Source: Lachnospiraceae bacterium
Lineage (GTDB): Bacteria; Bacillota; Clostridia; Lachnospirales; Lachnospiraceae
Assembly (NCBI GenBank): GCA_014804785.1
Contig: JAAUZD010000054.1
Location: 1 to 64,000 of the forward strand
Direction: 5' to 3'
Length of the DNA stretch: 64,000 nt
In this document: piece by piece, positions 7,904 to 16,864 of the stretch
How positions within the stretch are numbered: position 1 is the stretch's first letter
How the letters are laid out: the number at the start of each line of letters is the position of its first letter
The notes under the pieces: generated by a model
Databases searched by the model: none
The model's input: only the letters and a program-made list of their open reading frames with translations
What the model was told of the DNA's origin: nothing
Program-made: the position numbers and the translations under genes

Positions 7904-7945
7904 CTTTACAATTTCTTTACTCTTTTCTTAACAGCTTTCTTTACA
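7904..7945 (+). promoter_or_regulatory. Four phased direct repeats, probable response-regulator site
   Basis: CTTTACA, CTTTACT, CTTAACA and CTTTACA start at 7904, 7915, 7927 and 7939, a spacing of 11 or 12 bases, or one helical turn. OmpR-family regulators bind such direct repeats. They sit 50-90 bp before the ABC transporter gene. The last repeat contains TTTACA, which could act as a -35. Confidence 0.6.
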
Positions 7946-7994
7946 AATGTCCTGTATGATACTGATATCAAACTTGTAAAAGGAGGCTTACTTT

Positions 7995-8909
7995 ATGGAA
8001 TATGCTTTGACTACCAATGCCTTATGCAAAAATTACAGGCATTTTAAAGCATTAAACTCTCTTTCCATGCATGTTCCCAAAGGATCGATCTACGGATTTG
8101 TTGGCAAAAACGGTGCCGGCAAGACAACTCTGATACGGCTGATCTGCGGACTGCAAAATCCTACATCCGGCGATTACACCTTGTATGGAATCAAAAACAC
8201 AGAAAAAGATATCCGCAAATCCCAGCGGAGAATCGGAGCGGTTGTGGAGACGCCCTCCATCTATCTTGACATGACAGCAGAGGACAATTTAAAAGAGCAG
8301 TACCGCATTTTAGGACTTCCTTCCTTTGACGACATCCCTTCCCTTTTACATCTGGTAGGGCTGGAAGATACAGGTAAGAAGAAAGCTAAAAATTTCTCCC
8401 TGGGTATGCGTCAGCGGCTTGGTATTGCGATTGCTCTTTGCGGCGACCCTGATTTTCTCGTTTTGGATGAACCCGTTAACGGTCTTGATCCCCAGGGAAT
8501 CATTGAAATTCGGGAATTAATTTTGAAGCTGAACAGGGAACGCCAGATAACTGTACTGATCTCCAGTCATATTTTAGATGAACTTTCCCGTCTGGCAACC
8601 CATTACGGCTTTATTGACAGCGGACGCCTGATTAAGGAAATCAGCGCCGAGGAGTTGGAACGGACCTGCCAGAGAAGTCTACGAATGGAGGTTTCAGATA
8701 TGCGGGTTCTCGCCCGCGTGATGGAAGAATTGGAAATCGAATATCAAGTTATATCCGATACGCAAGTAGATGTATTTGCAAAAATAACTGCCACAAAGGT
8801 AATACTGGAGCTTGCCAAGAAGGGCTGCGAAGTGATTTCCATCCATGAGCGGGACGAAAGTCTTGAAAGCTATTATGTCAGTCTGTTAGGAGGAGAAAAA
8901 AATGAATAA
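7995..8909 (+). CDS. ABC transporter ATP-binding protein (bacitracin/lantibiotic-export type)
   Basis: A 304-residue ATPase. Walker A GKNGAGKTT at about residue 38, signature FSLGMRQR and Walker B FLVLDEPVNGLDP. A C-terminal extension follows, as in BcrA/LanF-type proteins. AGGAGG 8 bases upstream fixes the start. It overlaps the permease gene by eight bases. Transporters of this class remove lipid II-binding or membrane-active peptides. The flanking two-component genes suggest peptide-induced expression. Confidence 0.9.
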   Translation: MEYALTTNALCKNYRHFKALNSLSMHVPKGSIYGFVGKNGAGKTTLIRLICGLQNPTSGDYTLYGIKNTEKDIRKSQRRIGAVVETPSIYLDMTAEDNLKEQYRILGLPSFDDIPSLLHLVGLEDTGKKKAKNFSLGMRQRLGIAIALCGDPDFLVLDEPVNGLDPQGIIEIRELILKLNRERQITVLISSHILDELSRLATHYGFIDSGRLIKEISAEELERTCQRSLRMEVSDMRVLARVMEELEIEYQVISDTQVDVFAKITATKVILELAKKGCEVISIHERDESLESYYVSLLGGEKNE

Positions 8910-9741
8910 ACTTTTGTCAGCTCATTTTGCACGATTAATAAAAAATAAATGCTTCCGGGTCTGCATCCTGCTTATGGTCTTCATGGCTGTTTTTAGAAAT
9001 ATTAACTGTTATCGCTTGATAAAGAACTATAACTCTGTTCTCCCTCTAGAATCAACTTTTTTTACCTATACATGGCTGGCTCCCATTCTTCTTCCTGTTT
9101 TCTGCAGTCTGTTTCTTGGCACAGAATTCAGCGATGGGACTATTCGCAATAAGTTGATTATCGGTCATTCCCGTAGCAGTGTTTATCTATCCAGCCTGAT
9201 TGTCTGCATCATGGCTGGCTTTCTCCTATGCCTGATTTACATGGCATTCTCCTTTTGTACAGGCGTGCCGCTGCTCGGCTTTTTTGCATCGACCATCCCC
9301 ATGCAGGTGATTTTAAGTATCATTGGCTGTTCCTTTGTCTTACTCATGGCATTTGCTGCCATCCACACCTTTGTTGCCATGCTGAACCAGAACAGGTCAA
9401 TTACATCTATCATCTGTATCCTGAGCGTATTTCTGTTGATAATGATTGGCTCATATATTGACTCGTCGTTAAACGCGCCCGAGACCTGGGGACCTTATGT
9501 GTACATGTCCGATACCGGTGAAATAATACAGGAACCAGATGAGCCAAATCCTTATTATGTAAGCGGCACAAAACGCGATGTATATGAATTTCTAAATGAA
9601 TTTCTTCCCGGCGGACAGATAATATTACTTGATTCTATTCCCGCTGCCCATCCCGGACGGATGTCGATTTATTCTGGTCTGATTACAATTGGTTTTACTG
9701 GTTTTGGCATGTACTTTTTCCAAAAGAAAGATATCAAGTAA
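8902..9741 (+). CDS. ABC-2 type permease partner
   Basis: A 279-residue membrane protein with about six hydrophobic segments. A TEFSDGTIRNKLIIGHSR segment after the second helix is typical of ABC-2 permeases (the FxxGTxRN pattern). Start and RBS lie inside the end of the ATPase gene, so the two are coupled. A MITE copy is inserted exactly at its stop codon. The pre-insertion sequence would also have ended AAG TAA, so the protein end is unchanged. Confidence 0.88.
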   Translation: MNKLLSAHFARLIKNKCFRVCILLMVFMAVFRNINCYRLIKNYNSVLPLESTFFTYTWLAPILLPVFCSLFLGTEFSDGTIRNKLIIGHSRSSVYLSSLIVCIMAGFLLCLIYMAFSFCTGVPLLGFFASTIPMQVILSIIGCSFVLLMAFAAIHTFVAMLNQNRSITSIICILSVFLLIMIGSYIDSSLNAPETWGPYVYMSDTGEIIQEPDEPNPYYVSGTKRDVYEFLNEFLPGGQIILLDSIPAAHPGRMSIYSGLITIGFTGFGMYFFQKKDIK

Positions 9742-9869
9742 CTATCCAGTACAGGTCGAAGCACTTACTGCCAAGACCTAAGAATATGATTCAGACATGC
9801 AAAATCCCATTGCCGTAGGCAATTTAGGATGGATTTTGCACTGTAACTGTGAAGGTACTGAACAGTTAC
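9738..9869 (+). mobile_element. 132-bp MITE-like palindromic element, copy 1
   Basis: The element starts GTAACTATCCAGTAC and ends GTACTGAACAGTTAC, imperfect terminal inverted repeats matching at 13 of 15 positions. Inner arms GCAAAATCC/GGATTTTGC and ATTGCC/GGCAAT extend the palindrome. It is flanked by GATATCAA (9730-9737) and GATATTAA (9870-9877), an 8-bp target duplication with one later change. It has no coding capacity. Two further copies are at 30207 and 53337 in the opposite orientation. Confidence 0.9.
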
Positions 9870-9898
9870 GATATTAAGTAAGAAAGCAGGATGACACT

Positions 9899-10807
9899 AT
9901 GGAAATCTGGTTATGGGTTTTAATCGGCATACTCATTTGTATTACCTTATTATTAGAAATAAAAATACTTCTTCTGCAAAAAGCTGCTGATGAAATACGG
10001 GAAGGGTTTGCCGGCAGACTCATAACCGAAACCAACACCTTAATCGATATTTCAAGCCGCGACCGTCACATGCGCAGACTGGCTGCTGGTGTCAACGTTC
10101 AGCTCCGGCGCCTGCGCAGTGAGCGGCTCCGTTACCAGCAGGGCAATATGGAAATTGCAGAAACCATCACCAATATCTCCCATGATTTACGGACTCCATT
10201 AACTGCCATATATGGCTATCTTGATCTGATGAAAAAAACAAAAAACCCGGAAGATGCTGCCCGCTATCTGCGCATCATTGAAAACCGCATGGATGCATTA
10301 AAACAGCTTACGGAAGAGTTATTCAGATACTTTGCAGTCTCCTCCTCAATCAGCGAGACGACTTATGAAACAGTAATATTAAACAGCGCTCTGGAGGAAA
10401 TCCTTTCCGCCTATTATGCTTCTTTGAAAGACAGCCAAATCACGCCTAAGGTAAGTCTTCCGGAGGAAAAAATCACCCGTCTCCTGAACAAAAACGCGCT
10501 CTCCCGCATCTTTGCAAATATCATCAGCAATGCGCTCAAATACAGCGATGGTGATTTGGAAATCACTTTGTCCGAAAATGGGGAAATATCCTTTTCCAAC
10601 CATGCATCAAAATTGAACGAACTGCAGGTCATGCGGCTGTTTGACCGCTTTTACACAGTGGAGACCGGGTCTAAATCCACAGGTCTTGGACTCTCCATTG
10701 CAAAAGAACTTACAGAACAGATGAATGGAATCATCCGTGCAGAATATCATAATCAGGTGCTATGTATTTCTTTATACTTTCTGCACTCAAATCAGGAAAA
10801 GCAATGA
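9899..10807 (+). CDS. Sensor histidine kinase
   Basis: A 302-residue kinase with one N-terminal membrane helix (residues 4-26) and almost no extracellular domain. The H-box ISHDLRTPLTAIYG lies near residue 98, the N-box IISNALKYS near 205 and the G-box STGLGLSIAKEL near 262. Short-input kinases of this form often detect their ligand within the membrane or through the partner transporter. It belongs with the regulator at 7232 and the exporter at 7995-9741. Its 3' end overlaps the convergent acetyltransferase gene by 77 bp. Confidence 0.92.
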   Translation: MEIWLWVLIGILICITLLLEIKILLLQKAADEIREGFAGRLITETNTLIDISSRDRHMRRLAAGVNVQLRRLRSERLRYQQGNMEIAETITNISHDLRTPLTAIYGYLDLMKKTKNPEDAARYLRIIENRMDALKQLTEELFRYFAVSSSISETTYETVILNSALEEILSAYYASLKDSQITPKVSLPEEKITRLLNKNALSRIFANIISNALKYSDGDLEITLSENGEISFSNHASKLNELQVMRLFDRFYTVETGSKSTGLGLSIAKELTEQMNGIIRAEYHNQVLCISLYFLHSNQEKQ

Positions 10808-11363
10808 CGGGCGCAGGAGGGCAATCGTGCTTTCCAATCACCTTTTCCATCCAGACCATATTGTACCAGTTTCCAAATTTATAGCCGCATTTATGAAACT
10901 CCCCCACCATGGTATAGCCCATATGCGTATGGAACAGAATACTGTTTTTGGTCAAATATTGATCCTCCACCTCCGGATTACCGATACAGGCATTCAGGTT
11001 TAAAATGTGCTGTGCCTTGGAAATCCCCTCCAAAGCAGTATAAAGTTTTTTGCCGATCCCCATTCCCCTTTTATCTTCCCTCAGATAAATACTTACCTCT
11101 GCCGCCCAGCCATAAGCTGCCCGTCCTACAAATGCACCGGTATATGCATAACCAAGGATTTCACCATCCTGCCCTGCAAGAAGGTACGGATACTTTTTTA
11201 AAGTATTGCTTATTCTTTCCCTGAAGGTTTCCACATCCGGCACCTCATACTCGAATGTAATTGCCGTTTTTTCAACATAGGGTGCATAAATTTTCAGCAG
11301 TTCATCTGCATCCGCTTCCTTAGCAACCCTGATTTGAATCCCCTTATCATGCACTCTGTCCAT
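10731..11363 (-). CDS. GNAT acetyltransferase, phosphinothricin-acetyltransferase-like
   Basis: A 210-residue N-acetyltransferase. The start at 11363 follows AAAGGAG by about eight bases; the GTG nine bases upstream overlaps that site. IYAPYVEKTAITFEYEVPD, the acetyl-CoA loop RGMGIGKKLY and the late GNWYNMVWMEK are as in the Pat/Bar-like family. The natural substrate is unknown; small amines or amino-acid analogues are likely. It converges on the kinase gene with a 77-bp antisense overlap, and both C-termini look genuine. Confidence 0.88.
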   Translation of the reverse strand: MDRVHDKGIQIRVAKEADADELLKIYAPYVEKTAITFEYEVPDVETFRERISNTLKKYPYLLAGQDGEILGYAYTGAFVGRAAYGWAAEVSIYLREDKRGMGIGKKLYTALEGISKAQHILNLNACIGNPEVEDQYLTKNSILFHTHMGYTMVGEFHKCGYKFGNWYNMVWMEKVIGKHDCPPAPVIAFPDLSAESIKKYIAPDYDILHG

Positions 11364-11390
11364 TTCCGCCACTCCTTTTACAGCAGTTTT

Positions 11391-12311
11391 TTACATTACA
11401 AGCGCCGCCACCAGAGGCATCGTAGCCACCGATAAAACCGTCGTAAGCGCCACTCCTTTAGACGCCATTTCATAGTCCCCATCATACTGCTGTGCCAGCA
11501 TGGCGGTCATGCTGCCCACCGGCGTAGCCAGCATCACCATGCAAACGCCGCATATAACAGGATTATCCACAAACTGTCTGACTATCAGAATCCCGATAAC
11601 CGGAATGACAACCAGTTTAATAATAGAAAATATAATCAGCCTTCCATCTGTAAATAGTTTCTTCAAATCTATAGTTGCAAGAGATGCGCCAATCACCATC
11701 ATACTCAGCGGCGCTGTCAGATTACTCAGATGGGTAACTGTAGTTTTGACAAACCCCGGTATCGGTATGCCGGCAAGATAAATCGCAATCGTTATGATGC
11801 AGGCAATCACACCAATATTAAGAATCCTGCCTAAAGAAGATTGTTTGCTTTCCGTCTCCTTTTCCTTTCCCGTTGTTATTGCCCCTATCCCGTAAGTATA
11901 TATCAGGATATTATACGGAATCATAAAAAGCGCCGCATAGAGCAATGCTCCGCTTCCATATAAGGCGGATATCACAGGAAATCCCATAAATCCTATATTG
12001 GAAAAGACAGTCATTGCCTTGTAGGTTCCGACACTTTTCTTTTCAACCCTCAAAAGGCGCGGCAATAGTTCCGCCAAAATCAGCAGCGCCGCATACATTG
12101 CAAGCATAATAGCCCCTGTAAGGAGCAGCTCTTTTCCCTGTATTCTATCCTCTCCCATACATCCCGTCAGAATCAGGGCAGGATTTGCAATGTTAACCAC
12201 GATTGCCGAAAGCTTTTTGCTCACTTCATCAGTAATAATGGCTTTCCGGTAGCAGAAATATCCAATTCCCATTAAGAAAAAAAGTACGATCATTTGCTGT
12301 AAAAGTAACAT
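11391..12311 (-). CDS. AEC-family (auxin efflux carrier-like) transporter
   Basis: A 306-residue membrane protein with about ten hydrophobic helices in two halves, including NIANPALILTGC and the second-half MVIGASLATIDLKKL, as expected for AEC carriers. GGAG before the ATG supports the start. Bacterial members move small carboxylates or amino acids. It lies 28 bp before the acetyltransferase gene on the same strand and 27 bp after ylmH, so the three are probably one transcript. Confidence 0.87.
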   Translation of the reverse strand: MLLLQQMIVLFFLMGIGYFCYRKAIITDEVSKKLSAIVVNIANPALILTGCMGEDRIQGKELLLTGAIMLAMYAALLILAELLPRLLRVEKKSVGTYKAMTVFSNIGFMGFPVISALYGSGALLYAALFMIPYNILIYTYGIGAITTGKEKETESKQSSLGRILNIGVIACIITIAIYLAGIPIPGFVKTTVTHLSNLTAPLSMMVIGASLATIDLKKLFTDGRLIIFSIIKLVVIPVIGILIVRQFVDNPVICGVCMVMLATPVGSMTAMLAQQYDGDYEMASKGVALTTVLSVATMPLVAALVM

Positions 12312-12338
12312 TATTTTTCTCCATCTCCAACATCATTT

Positions 12339-13097
12339 TTATTTTCCGTAACATAAAACGGAAGCATTCATTTTTCCCTTTTTACTGATACTCATTTGAC
12401 CGGAATACTCAAACTTCCCGCATCCCCGTGCACTTACCGTATCTCCGCTTTTTAAAATCTGGCTGTTATTCTCACAAAGCCTTCCATTTACGAATACTCT
12501 TTTCTGTCTGAAAAGCTCGATTGCCTCGCTTCGGGAGAGCCTGTACACCTTTGCCAATACACCGTCTATCCGCTCCGATGGAATCTGGATTTTCATTTCC
12601 TTCTTGTCCTTATCGGTAAACGGCGGTGCTTCCTTCGCCCTGCCGCAAATCACAGAAGTGTGCTTCACCTTTGCCAGATTCTCAATAATGAAATCAGCCA
12701 TACTTTCTATACAGAAAAGATACCCTATATTATCTGCAATCAAAATATCTCCCAAAGTACTTCTCTCAATTCCCAGATTCATAAGTGCGCCGAGAAAATC
12801 TCTGTGCGTCAGTTCGTCGGCAAACTTTGCCGCTAACGGCTTCACCTCAATACATACAATCGGAAACGCCTCCTCATATCCCAGTTCTTCCCCGCTACCA
12901 AAACGAATCATCACCCGCTCACAAAAATCACTGCCGCCCCATATCGTGTAGGGAACATAGGAAATCTCCCTCTCTGTCTCATAAAAACATGATAAATCTG
13001 CCAGACTTAAGAAACCTGTAAACGTATATTGATTCTGTTGATAACACTTCCGGGCAAGTTCCCTGAAACGCTTTTTCAATAATTCTTCTGCATCCAT
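12339..13097 (-). CDS. ylmH: YlmH-type S4-domain RNA-binding protein
   Basis: A 252-residue protein matching YlmH throughout. The N-terminal FTGFLSLADL region and the GIERSTLGDIL motif are diagnostic, and the C-terminal S4 domain has SRSEAIELFRQKRVFVNG. YlmH binds ribosome-associated RNA and in Bacillus has been linked to handling of stalled 50S subunits. In many Firmicutes it lies with division genes; here it stands with a transporter and an acetyltransferase instead. The ATG at 13097 has only a weak upstream ribosome site. Confidence 0.92.
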   Translation of the reverse strand: MDAEELLKKRFRELARKCYQQNQYTFTGFLSLADLSCFYETEREISYVPYTIWGGSDFCERVMIRFGSGEELGYEEAFPIVCIEVKPLAAKFADELTHRDFLGALMNLGIERSTLGDILIADNIGYLFCIESMADFIIENLAKVKHTSVICGRAKEAPPFTDKDKKEMKIQIPSERIDGVLAKVYRLSRSEAIELFRQKRVFVNGRLCENNSQILKSGDTVSARGCGKFEYSGQMSISKKGKMNASVLCYGK

Positions 13098-13470
13098 ATT
13101 TATTCACATGCCTTTCCCACATGAGTCTTTTCCATCGTTCAATATTTTTAAATAATGCCGATGTAAACTGCCTGTAGCTTTCACTTACCCATCATAACAT
13201 ATAATTGTCCATTTTCCTGCAAAAATATATTATAATTTAAACAAAGTATCGTAACCATAGATACCACTTCACCTAATTCATCCCCTTTCCAATGCATTGA
13301 AATATAGTATAGTATAAAATATAATTAGAATAACAAATTGGGATTGACCGAGCGAAGCAAGGGATATTTCTTGAACACAGGAGAAGTAAATAAGCGAAAA
13401 GCCAAAAGCAGTTACTCAAATTGTATGAACAATTAAGAAATGTATGAATAGGTTTGACTTAAGGGCATTT
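13098..13470. other. Intergenic region without a supported gene
   Basis: About 370 bp of mostly AT-rich sequence between ylmH and the MATE gene, which are transcribed in the same direction. The stretch nearest ylmH should hold its promoter; no convincing -35/-10 pair stands out. At 13337-13440 there is an unexplained more GC-rich segment with a short + strand frame starting at a TTG. It has no ribosome site and no recognised similarity. Confidence 0.5.
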
Positions 13471-14817
13471 CTACCCCTTCATCATTTTCTGCAATTTCCG
13501 GTAGACGTGGATATACGCCGGTATGAGGAAAGCATCTGCAAACAGCCAGGCCAAGGGGCTTGCAAAGCAGGATCCTATGAATCCGAACTTTGGAACAAGC
13601 ACCACTCCTGCCAGTGTTCTTGCTATCATTTCCAATACCCCTGCTAAAATTGCAAACGTACTGAATCCCATTCCCTGTATCATAAACCGGATGATATTGA
13701 CCAACGCCAACGGAATGTAAAAGGCACTGTTAATAATCAACAGCAATCGTGCGTCTGCCAGCAACTGCTTTTCACCTGAATTTACAAATAAAGCTGCCAG
13801 ATTTGCACCAAAGAAATACAACACTGCAAATGCAATCACAGAATAGACTACACCAAGTAAAATGCAGCTCTTAAGTCCCCGTCCAAGGCGGTCTAGTTTC
13901 TTTGCACCCACATTTTGTCCTCCGTAGGTCGCCATGGTAGAACCCATGGCCTCAAATGCGCAGCAGAAGAACATACTCACCTTACTGCCAGCCGTGACGG
14001 ATGCCACTGCCAGAGACCCCAGCGTGTTCACTGCGGTCTGCAGGATTACAGAACCGATTGCTGTGATAGAATACTGCAATCCCATAGGAATTCCCATCTC
14101 GCACAGTACCTTCATGTGGGACAGATTCATCTTCCACTCTTCTTTTGTAATATGCAGAATCTCAAACTTTTTCATCATATACAAAAGGCATAAAATCCCA
14201 GAAATCAGCTGGGAAACTACCGTTGCCACCGCTGCACCGGCAACTCCCATTTGAAAATAAATAATACACAATAGGTCAAGACCAATATTTAAAAAGGAAG
14301 ATAAGATCAGAAAAAACAGCGGCGTCCTGCTGTCTCCCATAGAACGAATGATACCTGACAACATGTTGTAAAGATAAGTGGCAGGTATTCCTAAAAAAAT
14401 GATTAATATGTAAATATAAGCATCTTCAAAAATATCTTCCGGTGTCTTCATCCATGTCAGGATATTTCTGCACAAAGCTGCCACGATTACCGTCATGACC
14501 AAAGAAAAGGCAATGGAAAGCCACGCACAGTTAGCAACAAACTGCCGCATCCCTGAATAATCTTTTGCACCGAATTTATGCGCCACAGGTATGGCGAACC
14601 CACTGCAGACGCCCATGCAAAATCCGATTACCATAAAATTGACAGATCCCGTCGCACCCACACCTGCCAGTGCATTTACGCCCAGAATACGTCCCACGAT
14701 AATCGTATCCACTACACTATAGAACTGCTGAAATAAAAAACCAAATAAAAGCGGAAGCGAAAATCCCAGAATCAATTTCATGGGAGAGCCTACCGTCATG
14801 TCCTTCGTTGATTTCAT
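13471..14817 (-). CDS. MATE-family efflux pump
   Basis: A multidrug and toxin extrusion transporter of about 448 residues with twelve predicted helices. It opens with the family-typical GSPMKLILGFSLPLLFGFLFQQFYSVVDTIIVGR region. I chose the ATG at 14817 because AGAGGATGG precedes it at a workable distance; the ATG at 14829 has its ribosome site too close. It probably exports cationic compounds using sodium or protons. No regulator lies next to it. A second, only distantly similar MATE gene is at 62547. Confidence 0.93.
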   Translation of the reverse strand: MKSTKDMTVGSPMKLILGFSLPLLFGFLFQQFYSVVDTIIVGRILGVNALAGVGATGSVNFMVIGFCMGVCSGFAIPVAHKFGAKDYSGMRQFVANCAWLSIAFSLVMTVIVAALCRNILTWMKTPEDIFEDAYIYILIIFLGIPATYLYNMLSGIIRSMGDSRTPLFFLILSSFLNIGLDLLCIIYFQMGVAGAAVATVVSQLISGILCLLYMMKKFEILHITKEEWKMNLSHMKVLCEMGIPMGLQYSITAIGSVILQTAVNTLGSLAVASVTAGSKVSMFFCCAFEAMGSTMATYGGQNVGAKKLDRLGRGLKSCILLGVVYSVIAFAVLYFFGANLAALFVNSGEKQLLADARLLLIINSAFYIPLALVNIIRFMIQGMGFSTFAILAGVLEMIARTLAGVVLVPKFGFIGSCFASPLAWLFADAFLIPAYIHVYRKLQKMMKG

Positions 14818-14926
14818 AACCGTTTCCATCCTCTAAACTAAGTCCCCCGGCAGCATTACCGCAGTTTTCCTTTGTCTGCAAGAACCTTATACTTTGCTGT
14901 TCTGGAAATACAAATTACCACAGGGG

Positions 14927-15592
14927 TTAGCCCGTAATCCTTCTATCCAGTTTTTTAGAAAGCTTCGTTCCAATCATTTGAAGAATCTGCACCAGTGCCA
15001 CCAATAGTACCACTGTCACAATCATAATATCTGCCTGATACCTATAATAACCGTAACGAATGGCAATATCGCCAAGACCGCCGCCGCCCACGGTACCAGC
15101 CATAGCTGAATACCCCAGAATCGTTCCAAGCGCAATGGTTCCGCCAACGATTAGCGAAGTCCTTGCTTCCACGATCAGCACCTTCCAGATAATCGTCCAA
15201 AGACTGGCTCCCATGCTTTGTGCCGCCTCGATCACACCATGATCCACCTCAAGAAGCGAAGACTCCACCAGCCTTGCCACAAAAGGTGCTGCTGCCATTG
15301 ACAGCGGTACGATTGTAGCTGTAACACCGTAGCTCTTTCCCACCACAAATCGGGTAAAAGGTATCAGCAACACAAGTAAAATTAAAAACGGAATACTTCT
15401 GACAATATTTACCACCACATCAAAAATTTTGTAAATAATCCTATTAGGCTTTAAGCCTCCCGGCGCTGTCACCACCAATATAATTCCCATAGGTAACCCC
15501 AGCACATACGCAATCAGCGTAGAAACCAGGGTCATATACAAGGTAACGCCTGTTCCTTCCACAAGCATCATGATTATCTGACTATCCCACAT
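14927..15592 (-). CDS. metI: Methionine ABC importer permease
   Basis: A 221-residue permease of the MetI family. Key features are an EGTGVTLYMTLVSTLIAYVLGLPMG opening helix, ALGTILGYSAMAGTVGGGGLGD near the C-terminus and the EAA-loop EAAQSMGAS. The ATG at 15592 has AGGAG nine bases upstream within the end of metN; the TTG nine bases earlier is rejected. It overlaps the metN stop by 11 bases. No metQ lipoprotein gene follows, which is unusual for this operon. Confidence 0.93.
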   Translation of the reverse strand: MWDSQIIMMLVEGTGVTLYMTLVSTLIAYVLGLPMGIILVVTAPGGLKPNRIIYKIFDVVVNIVRSIPFLILLVLLIPFTRFVVGKSYGVTATIVPLSMAAAPFVARLVESSLLEVDHGVIEAAQSMGASLWTIIWKVLIVEARTSLIVGGTIALGTILGYSAMAGTVGGGGLGDIAIRYGYYRYQADIMIVTVVLLVALVQILQMIGTKLSKKLDRRITG

Positions 15593-16595
15593 AATGATCA
15601 AGCTCCTCTACTTCCAATTTTCTGTTCTTTAAATATTCTATCATCTTTTCTGCCGCTGCATCATCCTCCGGCAGCTGAAGAATCATCTGACCATGCGCCA
15701 CGCCTCCAATATCCCTGGTATCCGCCAGAAGAATATTCACCGGTACTTTACAGGCAAGCACCATATTTGCAATCACCGGTTCAAAAGAGGAATTACTGGT
15801 AAACGCAATGCGAATACACCGTTTTCCCTTCATCTCCTCATGCTGCACGTTTTCTCCCTGAAAAACAAGCTTCTTCGCTGCTTTACTCTGTGGTCTTTGA
15901 AAAACTTCTTCCACAGTTCCATTTTCTGCAAGAATACCCTCATCTATGATTGCCACGTGGGTGCAAATTTCCTGTACTACCGCCATCTCATGGGTGATAA
16001 TCACTATGGTGATTCCATACTTGATATTAATTTCCTTAAGCAGAGCTAAAATTGCTTTCGTAGTAGTTGGATCCAAAGCACTCGTCGCCTCATCACAGAG
16101 AAGAATCTTAGGATTCGTTGCAAGTGCTCTTGCAATCGCCACCCTCTGTTTCTGTCCGCCTGATAATTGCGCTGGATAAGCCAGTTCTTTTTCCGAAAGC
16201 CCTACAATGGAAAGAAGCTCCCTCGCCCTTTGGACGGCATCTTTTCTAGGTGTCCTGGTAATCTCCATGGGAAAACAGATATTGTCAAGGACCGTTCTTT
16301 GCATCAGGAGATTAAAATGCTGAAATATCATTGAAATCTGGGTTCGCGTTGCGCGCAATTCACTATCATTTAACGCAGACAAATCCTTTCCTTCCACCAA
16401 AACAGTTCCGCTTGTAGGTCTTTCCAGAAAATTAAGGCATCGTACCAGTGTAGATTTTCCTGCGCCGCTCATACCGATAATGCCGTAAATCTCACCCTTA
16501 TGAATCTCCAGATTAATGCCTTTTAAAGCCTCTACCGTGTTATCTTTACCCACAAAGGTCTTTGTAACATCCTTTATTTGAATCATTGTTTCCAT
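15582..16595 (-). CDS. metN: Methionine ABC importer ATPase
   Basis: A 337-residue ATPase. Walker A GMSGAGKST near residue 38, signature LSGGQKQR and Walker B ILLCDEATSALDP. The C-terminal NIL domain (about residues 255-337) is the methionine-sensing regulatory domain that separates MetN from other ATPases. It precedes metI with overlap. I looked for an S-box (SAM riboswitch) upstream at 16600-16800 and did not find one. The binding protein must be encoded elsewhere. Confidence 0.93.
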   Translation of the reverse strand: METMIQIKDVTKTFVGKDNTVEALKGINLEIHKGEIYGIIGMSGAGKSTLVRCLNFLERPTSGTVLVEGKDLSALNDSELRATRTQISMIFQHFNLLMQRTVLDNICFPMEITRTPRKDAVQRARELLSIVGLSEKELAYPAQLSGGQKQRVAIARALATNPKILLCDEATSALDPTTTKAILALLKEINIKYGITIVIITHEMAVVQEICTHVAIIDEGILAENGTVEEVFQRPQSKAAKKLVFQGENVQHEEMKGKRCIRIAFTSNSSFEPVIANMVLACKVPVNILLADTRDIGGVAHGQMILQLPEDDAAAEKMIEYLKNRKLEVEELDHYVG

Positions 16596-16784
16596 AGATT
16601 GATTTTGACCTCATTTCTTCTTATCGCTTGTTTTCTGTTATATAAATCAACTTTTATTATCTTATCACAAAGCAGATGTGCTTGCAATGAAGGCAGCTTC
16701 TTTCCATTCCAAGATTTTTCTATTGTGCACTCAAGTTTCTGCCTATAGCACTTTTGTTGACGCTGTACAAAACACATGAATTTT

Positions 16785-16792
16785 GCTATACT
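16785..16792 (+). promoter_or_regulatory. Extended -10 promoter for carbamate kinase
   Basis: TGCTATACT fits an extended -10 (TGnTATACT) about 70 bases before the start of arcC. A TTGACG lies upstream but at 24 bp, too far for a normal -35. Confidence 0.4.
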
Positions 16793-16864
16793 GGTTTTAT
16801 CTTGCCAGTTGAATGAGCGTAATACATTTTGTGAAAATACACCAAAAGGAAGGTTACAGAAATT

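Noticed and set aside
16600-16860. SAM riboswitch upstream of metN
   Set aside because: No S-box core motifs or terminator pair found in the region between metN and arcC.
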